Assembly: GCA_030606165.1 (NCBI GenBank)
Contig: JAUWGZ010000004.1
Location: 1 to 32,552, forward strand
Direction of reading: 5' to 3'
DNA from: Dehalococcoidia bacterium
GTDB lineage: Bacteria > Chloroflexota > Dehalococcoidia > GIF9 > AB-539-J10
Length of the DNA: 32,552 bases
The translations under genes and the position numbers were made by a program. Below the pieces are notes generated by a model. It did no database searches and had not been told where the DNA came from. It saw nothing but the letters and a program-made list of their open reading frames with translations. Shown in pieces: positions 27,040-32,552 of this stretch. Numbering within the stretch: the stretch's first letter is position 1; each line of letters begins with the position of its first letter.

Positions 27040-27612
27040 TTAATCTGCTTCTCTTAATTTTTCCACTGCCCGGTGGAGCAGGGATTTTATCGTTCCCTCT
27101 TTTTTCCCCAGGATTTCGGCGATTTCTTTAATCTGTTTTTGCTCAAAAAATCTGAGAGCAATGACCTCCTGGTATTTAGCAGGGAGCCGAACGATTTTTT
27201 CCTGAATTTCCAGAAAATCCTGATGTTGTTTTAATTTTTCCTGCGCTTCTATTAGTTCGCTTTCGGGGTTATGGGACGATATGGGTTCAAAACCCTGTTC
27301 CTGCAATTCCTCCAGTGATACGGATTTTTTGTATTCGGCTTTTCTAAAGTACTGGTTAATCTCGTTGGTGGCGATTTTATACAGCCACGAGGAAAAAGAG
27401 ATATTGCGCCAGCGAAATTGCCAGAGCTTCCTCAATGCCTTTAAAAATGTCTCTGAAGTAATATCCTGGGCAGCTTCAAGATTGGCAGTTCGCCTCAGGA
27501 CATAGCCAAAGATTTGGGGATAATACTGGTCATAAAGCTTGGCGAAAGCAACAGGGGCTTTTTGTGCCTGTCTGACGAGTTCCTTTTCTTCGCTTAAATC
27601 TATATTAGCCAA
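27040..27612 (-). CDS. ECF RNA polymerase sigma factor 2
   Basis: LYDQYYPQIFGYVLRRTANLEAAQDITSETFLKALRKLWQFRW and IALRFFEQKQIKEIAEILGKKEGTIKSLLHRAVEKL. Confidence 0.92.
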   Translation of the reverse strand: MANIDLSEEKELVRQAQKAPVAFAKLYDQYYPQIFGYVLRRTANLEAAQDITSETFLKALRKLWQFRWRNISFSSWLYKIATNEINQYFRKAEYKKSVSLEELQEQGFEPISSHNPESELIEAQEKLKQHQDFLEIQEKIVRLPAKYQEVIALRFFEQKQIKEIAEILGKKEGTIKSLLHRAVEKLREAD

Positions 27613-27636
27613 TGGAAAAAACTAAGCGTACTTCAT

Positions 27637-27668
27637 TAGTGTAATGCACCAGTAACGATTTAGTTGCA
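27637..27668 (-). promoter_or_regulatory. Putative ECF-type promoter, site D
   Basis: Minus strand TGCAAC-N18-TTACACTA, 24 nt upstream of the sigma factor 2 start; lacks the CTTTTT extension. Confidence 0.45.
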
Positions 27669-27911
27669 CCAAAATCTTAGTTTATACTGTATCACCCCCC
27701 CACACACTGTCAAGCGTTCTTTTTAGATTTTCGGCGGATTGGTAAAAAGCCGGTAAATTGAGTGATAGGGGCTGAGCCCCACAGTTGCTGGGAATGACTC
27801 AGAACCTTAAGCTATTATAATGTTATAATAAAAGAGATTCGTGACAATAGTGCACATATATAAAAAAAGAAGCTCAAATGAGATTCTGCGCGCATTAGAT
27901 GTGAAGTCTTC

Positions 27912-29066
27912 ATGAAAATCGGTCTTTTCACCGACACATTCCTTCCCGACACAAATGGTGCTGTTACCGTAATCCAGATGATGGAGCAGGAACTTACCAG
28001 GGAAGGGCACGAGGTGCATATCTTCGCTCCAGCCTATCCCGGTTGGAGTGATAATGAGCCGCGTGTCCATCGCTTCTCTTCACTGAGATTCGTCTTTTAC
28101 CAAGGCATGAGGATGGGTATACCCTACAGCCGTAGAGCGTTCCAGGTGATTCCTGGTTTGGACATAATCCATTCCCACACCCCCTTCCCCCTTGGTCTTC
28201 TCGCCTCGTGGGCCTCCAAAAGATATCAAATTCCTCACGTCCACACCTACCACACTTTCTACGCAGAATACTTGCATTACCTTCCTTTACCAATACGTCC
28301 CTCGCAGCGAATGGTCAAACGGCTCAGCCGAGCCTTTTGCGACTCCTGTGATGTGGTCATCGCCCCCTCGGTTCAAATGAAGCGGGAACTCGAAGGCTAC
28401 GGGATAAACCGTCCGATTTATCCTCTCCCCTTCGGTGTAGACGAGGAGGAGTTCTCGCGTGACATTGAGTGGAATGCAAGAGCAGAGTTGGGGCTTCCAA
28501 CCGAAGACTTGTTGCTCTATGCGGGGAGACTGGGGAAAGAAAAAAACCTTCTCTTCCTTCTCCGTGCCTTTAAGCGACTCCTTTCCTACCGTGCCACTGC
28601 GAGATTGATCATCGCTGGTGACGGTCCCCAACGGCAAGCATTGCAAAGATACGCTGCCGAGCTTGGTGTTGCTCCCTACGTCATCTTTACGGGCTTTCTC
28701 GGACGAAGGCAGCTCATTGACCTCTATAAGCAGACCCTGTTCGTTTTTGCTTCCAAGACAGAGACGCAAGGGATGGTTCTGGTTGAAGCCATGATGGCAG
28801 GAAGTCCTGTGGTTGCTATTGGGGAAATGGGAGTGCTGGATATTGTTCATCATCAAGAGACAGGCATTCTGGTCGAGGAAAATGAGGATGAATTTGCGCG
28901 GGCTTGCCATAGACTCCTTGAAGATAAGACAGAGAGGGAGAAGCTGGGAAAAGCTGCTCACAAATGGGCTTGTTCACAAACTGCTCAGGTGTCTACTCGT
29001 AAGCTACTGGAAATTTATCTTGCCCCTACTGCGCGCAAATCAGCCGCTAAAATAACCCCTACGTGA
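27912..29066 (+). CDS. GT4-family glycosyltransferase (diacylglycerol glucosyltransferase/PimB-like)
   Basis: MKIGLFTDTFLPDTNGAVTVIQMMEQELTREGHEVHIFAP; YAGRLGKEKNLLFLLRAF; GMVLVEAMMAGSPVVAI. Confidence 0.9.
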   Translation: MKIGLFTDTFLPDTNGAVTVIQMMEQELTREGHEVHIFAPAYPGWSDNEPRVHRFSSLRFVFYQGMRMGIPYSRRAFQVIPGLDIIHSHTPFPLGLLASWASKRYQIPHVHTYHTFYAEYLHYLPLPIRPSQRMVKRLSRAFCDSCDVVIAPSVQMKRELEGYGINRPIYPLPFGVDEEEFSRDIEWNARAELGLPTEDLLLYAGRLGKEKNLLFLLRAFKRLLSYRATARLIIAGDGPQRQALQRYAAELGVAPYVIFTGFLGRRQLIDLYKQTLFVFASKTETQGMVLVEAMMAGSPVVAIGEMGVLDIVHHQETGILVEENEDEFARACHRLLEDKTEREKLGKAAHKWACSQTAQVSTRKLLEIYLAPTARKSAAKITPT

Positions 29067-29157
29067 GTTACTCTCGAAAACCAGCCCAGGCATTCAGGAC
29101 GTCGTACAATCTGGGCGATTGTGCAACCAGCCGAGCTTCTTTCTGTTCTGTTTAATT

Positions 29158-29397
29158 TTATCCCCCCGGGGGCATCTTAACTGCGTGTTCCGCTGGAGGC
29201 TTAACAGTCTCACCCATCATCCACTCGTCACCAAGTTCAGCACGCCATTGGAGCATTTCTCGCCAGAATGTTTCATAATCTTTCTGAATAATATCGTATG
29301 CTCTGAGATTTTCCAAAGCTACGGCACTAAGGCTGGCAATTGTCTCTACAAAATGTATATCCTCGTTAGTGAATCGGTATGGCTTGCAGTGTACATG
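29158..29397 (-). pseudogene. GAF-domain gene remnant (C-terminal fragment)
   Basis: Minus-strand frame reads HVHCKPYRFTNEDIHFVETIASLSAVALENLRAYDIIQKDYETFWREMLQWRAELGDEWMMGETVKPPAEHAVKMPPGG*, bounded upstream by an in-frame TAG, no start codon at the break. Confidence 0.7.
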
Positions 29398-29627
29398 CTA
29401 GACGCTCCGACGTCGTCGAATTTGTAAACTTGCGGATTTACCGAACTCATTCCTCCGCTATCTTGGGCGAGTTGCTTAATTGGAGTAAATACAAGAGGTT
29501 GCAAATGGTCATGATTTTGTATAGGCTTAGTGGGTTGAGGAATAGCATTTTGTTCGTGGTGGGAAACCTTGTGAGTTTCCTTGCTGGCTCTGGAAAATCC
29601 AGGGCTATTTTGGTGAAGTAACTGACG

Positions 29628-30932
29628 ATGAAAAAAGGTAAGGAAGTTAAGAAAGCTGCCGGTCCAGCTAGCTCTGATTTAAATCTATCTAATCAGGGCA
29701 GCAAAGCTGAGAAATATTATCAGGGCCTTATGGCTTCGAGCCGAGTCTCGGCGGCAATCAGCGGTCTGCATGAGTTGGATGATATTCTTAGGATTGGCTT
29801 GGATAATGTGCTTAACATCATGAATGGAACCGTTGGAGGGATAATGCTCCTGGATGAGCCGAGTCAGACGCTGTTCTACCGTGTTTACCATGGTCTATCC
29901 GACAAATATGCTGAAGAGATGCGTCTTAAACTTGGGGAAGGAATCGCAGGAAAGGTAGCTCAAAGCGGCAGGGCAGTGCTACTGGAGGACATTACCTCAG
30001 AACCAGATGCCATTCGGATTGACCTGCTAAGCTTAGAGGGTTTAAGGACATTCATTTGCGTTCCCCTCCGAGCGAAGGATAATGTTCTAGGAGTGCTCAA
30101 TGTTGCTAGCCACGTGCCACATCGCTTCACCAAAGAAGACGTGCATCTCTTGCACTCGATCGGGGATCAACTTGGCACAGCCATCGAGCAGGCAAGGCTG
30201 TACGAGCGGCTGAGAAAAGCACGGGAAAGATTACGTAAACTTGCACGACAGAATCTTGTAGCAGAGGAGGAAGAACGGAGGAGGATTGCCCGTGAGCTAC
30301 ACGATGAGACCAGCCAATCGCTCTCCGGGATAGCACTTCAGCTAGAAGCACTGATGGAAATGTTCGCGAAGTCTGGTAATCAAGATGCTGAATTAATTGC
30401 TGGACTGAAGAAAGTCCAATCGCTGACAGTGCAGGTACATAAGGAAGTAAGTAGGGTAATTTCCAATCTCCACCCTGCTGTATTGGATACGCTGGGATTA
30501 GCCGCTGCTGTTCGCCAGCATGCCAACAGTAGCCTTCAGCCCTTAAACATTAACGTAACAGTGGAGGTTAAAGGGACTGAAATGAGGTTTCCTCCTGATG
30601 TAGAAGCTGCTCTTTTCCGCGCTGTTCAGGGGGCCATTGGCAATATTGTCGAGCATTCTAAAGCAAAGAATGCTTCCATAGTGCTGGTGTATCAACCAGA
30701 TGAGTTCTCGCTGAGTATTAGCGATGACGGGCAAGGATTTGATGTTTCCAAAATCACCGATGTGGAGGAAAGTGGGCGAGGCCGTGGATTATTCAGTATG
30801 AGAGAGAGGATCGGCTTCCTTGGCGGCACCAGCGGTATTGAGTCCAAGATTGGAGCTGGAACTACGGTTTGGGCCAAGATTCCAATAGGTCAAGACATTA
30901 GATATGGCGAAAATAAGAGTACTGGTGACTGA
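29628..30932 (+). CDS. GAF-domain sensor histidine kinase (NarL-partner, HisKA_3 type)
   Basis: GAF domain (GEGIAGKVAQSGRAVLLED...), RRRIARELHDETSQSLSGIALQLEAL H-box, HATPase motifs SISDDGQGFD and GRGLFSMRERIGFLGG. Confidence 0.92.
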   Translation: MKKGKEVKKAAGPASSDLNLSNQGSKAEKYYQGLMASSRVSAAISGLHELDDILRIGLDNVLNIMNGTVGGIMLLDEPSQTLFYRVYHGLSDKYAEEMRLKLGEGIAGKVAQSGRAVLLEDITSEPDAIRIDLLSLEGLRTFICVPLRAKDNVLGVLNVASHVPHRFTKEDVHLLHSIGDQLGTAIEQARLYERLRKARERLRKLARQNLVAEEEERRRIARELHDETSQSLSGIALQLEALMEMFAKSGNQDAELIAGLKKVQSLTVQVHKEVSRVISNLHPAVLDTLGLAAAVRQHANSSLQPLNINVTVEVKGTEMRFPPDVEAALFRAVQGAIGNIVEHSKAKNASIVLVYQPDEFSLSISDDGQGFDVSKITDVEESGRGRGLFSMRERIGFLGGTSGIESKIGAGTTVWAKIPIGQDIRYGENKSTGD

Positions 30933-31557
30933 TGACCATGCCATCGTACGTGATGGTATTTGTGCCTTGCTTGCTCTTACCGGGGATATAGAAGCAGTAG
31001 GTGTGGCCGCCAATGGAAGGGAAGCATTGGAAATGGTCAGGGAGCTTACGCCTGATGTGGTACTCATGGATATCGCTATGCCTATTATGGGTGGGGTGGA
31101 GGCCACACGAAGGATACGCAAGGAATTTCCCAAGGTAAAAGTATTGGCGCTGACTCAATATGATGACAAAGCTTATGTATTCCCAGTGATCGAAGCCGGA
31201 GCCTGCGGCTTCATCAGTAAGACAGCAGCGTATTCGGAACTTGCCGCTGGTATCCGCTCCGTTCACCGGGGGGATTCCTTCCTGTCTCCTTCCGTAGCCA
31301 GGTTTTTGGTCGAGGATTATCAACAAGTAGCCAGTATGAAGGAGAGTCAAGATCCCTACGAGCAATTAACGAATCGGGAAAGAGAGGTTCTTAAACTGGT
31401 GGCGGAGGGGCATACTACCCAAGAAATAGCGGCTATGTTAGTTCTTAGCCCGAAAACAGTTGAGAGGCATAAGACCAATCTTATGGCCAAGCTTGATATC
31501 CACAATCGTACTGAGTTGGTCAAATATGCCCTGCGTAAGGGCATTATCACCGTCTGA
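30904..31557 (+). CDS. NarL/LuxR-family response regulator
   Basis: REC (VLVTDDHAIVRDG, VVLMDIAMP) and LuxR HTH (LTNREREVLKLVAEGHTTQEIAAMLVLSPKTVERHKTNLMAKL). Overlaps the kinase gene by 29 nt. Confidence 0.93.
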   Translation: MAKIRVLVTDDHAIVRDGICALLALTGDIEAVGVAANGREALEMVRELTPDVVLMDIAMPIMGGVEATRRIRKEFPKVKVLALTQYDDKAYVFPVIEAGACGFISKTAAYSELAAGIRSVHRGDSFLSPSVARFLVEDYQQVASMKESQDPYEQLTNREREVLKLVAEGHTTQEIAAMLVLSPKTVERHKTNLMAKLDIHNRTELVKYALRKGIITV

Positions 31558-31779
31558 GATTATTAACTCGTAGTCTTCACGGCACTACTTAATTTCCCAC
31601 ACCCCACTAATGGGTAGTGTTATCCACATAAATGAGCGATTAACTGCAGAAAATTGCGGTGATATTTCCCTACCTTCTGGGGTAAACACCTCTATTCCTT
31701 CAGTAGGCTGGGCACTATACTTTATAGTAGCAGGCTAAAATAAACTCCTAAAAACGTGTAGTTGGCAAGGGGGTGAAAG

Positions 31780-32552
31780 ATGGAAAAGAGCACTAAAATT
31801 CTGCTGGTGGATGATGAGCCGGATTTCATTGAGGATATGCAAGCTAAATTACTGGCAAAAGGTTGGCAGGTGCTTACCGCCGGCAACAGATTACAGGCGG
31901 AGGAGGTAGCGCGTCACGAAAAACCTGACCTGGTTATTTTGGGCACAATAATGCCACGTGGAGATGCCTTTCGGCTGCACCAGTGGTTGAAACAGAACCC
32001 CAATTTCAGAGAAGTGCCTCTCATTGTGGTTGATGCCCCACCGGAAAAGCGTCTGATTAAGGGGTGGCGTATGGACGAGGGCTTGAAGCTTGAAGCCGAA
32101 CAATATTTAATCAAGCCAGTCGAGTCAGCTTCAATAGTGGCTTGGGCTGAGAAATTCCTGGATAAGACACTGAGAAGAATCAAGGTACTGGTGGTAGATG
32201 ACCATGCTGTAGTCAGGGAAGGAATTTGCGCCCTGCTGAGTTTGCAAAAAGACATGGAAGTAATAGGTGAAGCTGTTGACGGGCGAGATGCCATTGATAA
32301 AGTGCAGCGTCTCACGCCGAATGTAGCAGTGATGGATATAATCATGCCGGTGATGAGCGGACTTGAAGCAACGAAACGAATAACCAAGGAATGGCCGGAG
32401 ACAAAGGTTTTGATTCTAACCCAATATGACGAAGAAGAGAACATGTTTGTTGCTAAGCAGGTAGGGGCTTACGGCTTTATTGCCAAGAGCGCTGCCAGCT
32501 CCGACCTCTTGACTGGCATAAGGACAGTAGGTGAAGGAAGATACTTCCCTCG
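31780..32552 (+). CDS. Dual receiver-domain response regulator, truncated by the window edge
   Basis: ATG at 31780 with GGGGGTG ribosome-binding site; MEKSTKILLVDDEPDFIEDM... (REC1) then IKVLVVDDHAVVREGICALL...VAVMDIIMPVMSG (REC2), open to the window end. Missing from the supplied ORF track. Confidence 0.88.
   Translation, partial: MEKSTKILLVDDEPDFIEDMQAKLLAKGWQVLTAGNRLQAEEVARHEKPDLVILGTIMPRGDAFRLHQWLKQNPNFREVPLIVVDAPPEKRLIKGWRMDEGLKLEAEQYLIKPVESASIVAWAEKFLDKTLRRIKVLVVDDHAVVREGICALLSLQKDMEVIGEAVDGRDAIDKVQRLTPNVAVMDIIMPVMSGLEATKRITKEWPETKVLILTQYDEEENMFVAKQVGAYGFIAKSAASSDLLTGIRTVGEGRYFP

Noticed and set aside
28287-28961. 224-aa minus-strand ORF
   Set aside because: Lies entirely opposite the well-supported GT4 glycosyltransferase.
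29379-29621. 80-aa plus-strand ORF upstream of the kinase
   Set aside because: Overlaps the edge of the GAF remnant, no recognisable family or clear ribosome-binding site; not reported as a gene.
31914-32444. 176-aa minus-strand ORF
   Set aside because: Antisense shadow of the dual-REC gene on the plus strand.
1-32552. CRISPR arrays, transposases, integrases, rRNA genes
   Set aside because: Looked for regularly spaced repeats and mobile-element or rRNA motifs; none were found apart from the small interspersed repeats reported.

Overview
Bacterial chromosomal window, probably from an uncultured anaerobe. The gene content is reminiscent of Chloroflexota/Dehalococcoidia, but that is an inference only. 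The left half (337-17814) is a dense block of about 16 genes, all on the minus strand. Read 5'->3' on that strand it encodes: an N-terminal HdrA half-protein, NuoE-like, NuoF-like, a 1088-aa NuoG(N-term)-HdrA(C-half)-HdrA(full) fusion, MvhD-like, an FrhB/ferredoxin-type Fe-S protein, HydB/AsrA-like, HydG/AsrB-like, an HdrC-HdrB (HdrD-type) protein, a small unknown protein, a zinc-ribbon 'redox' protein, a SAM methyltransferase, two tandem radical SAM proteins with a rubredoxin-like N-terminus, a PaaK-like CoA ligase and an OFA-type MFS transporter. This joins an electron-bifurcation-type module to a cassette resembling the DVU_1553/1556/1557-TrsS group. No hydrogenase, formate dehydrogenase, AOR or molybdenum catalytic subunit is visible. 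The main discovery candidates are (i) this combined locus, (ii) an HdrA apparently split by a NuoEFG-like module, and (iii) a four-site ECF-type promoter motif, TGCAAC-N18/19-TTA(T/C)A(C/G)TA, in front of two ECF sigma genes and their two partner genes. The right half also contains tRNA-Thr(CGT), a HEPN-like protein, an MBL-fold hydrolase, a secreted S1 protease, a serpin, two ECF sigma operons, a GT4 glycosyltransferase, a GAF pseudogene fragment, a NarL-type two-component system, and a truncated dual-REC protein whose first receiver lacks the phospho-acceptor Asp. A three-copy hairpin repeat is interspersed between 18.1 and 23.5 kb. All calls come from reading the sequence and supplied translations; no searches were run.
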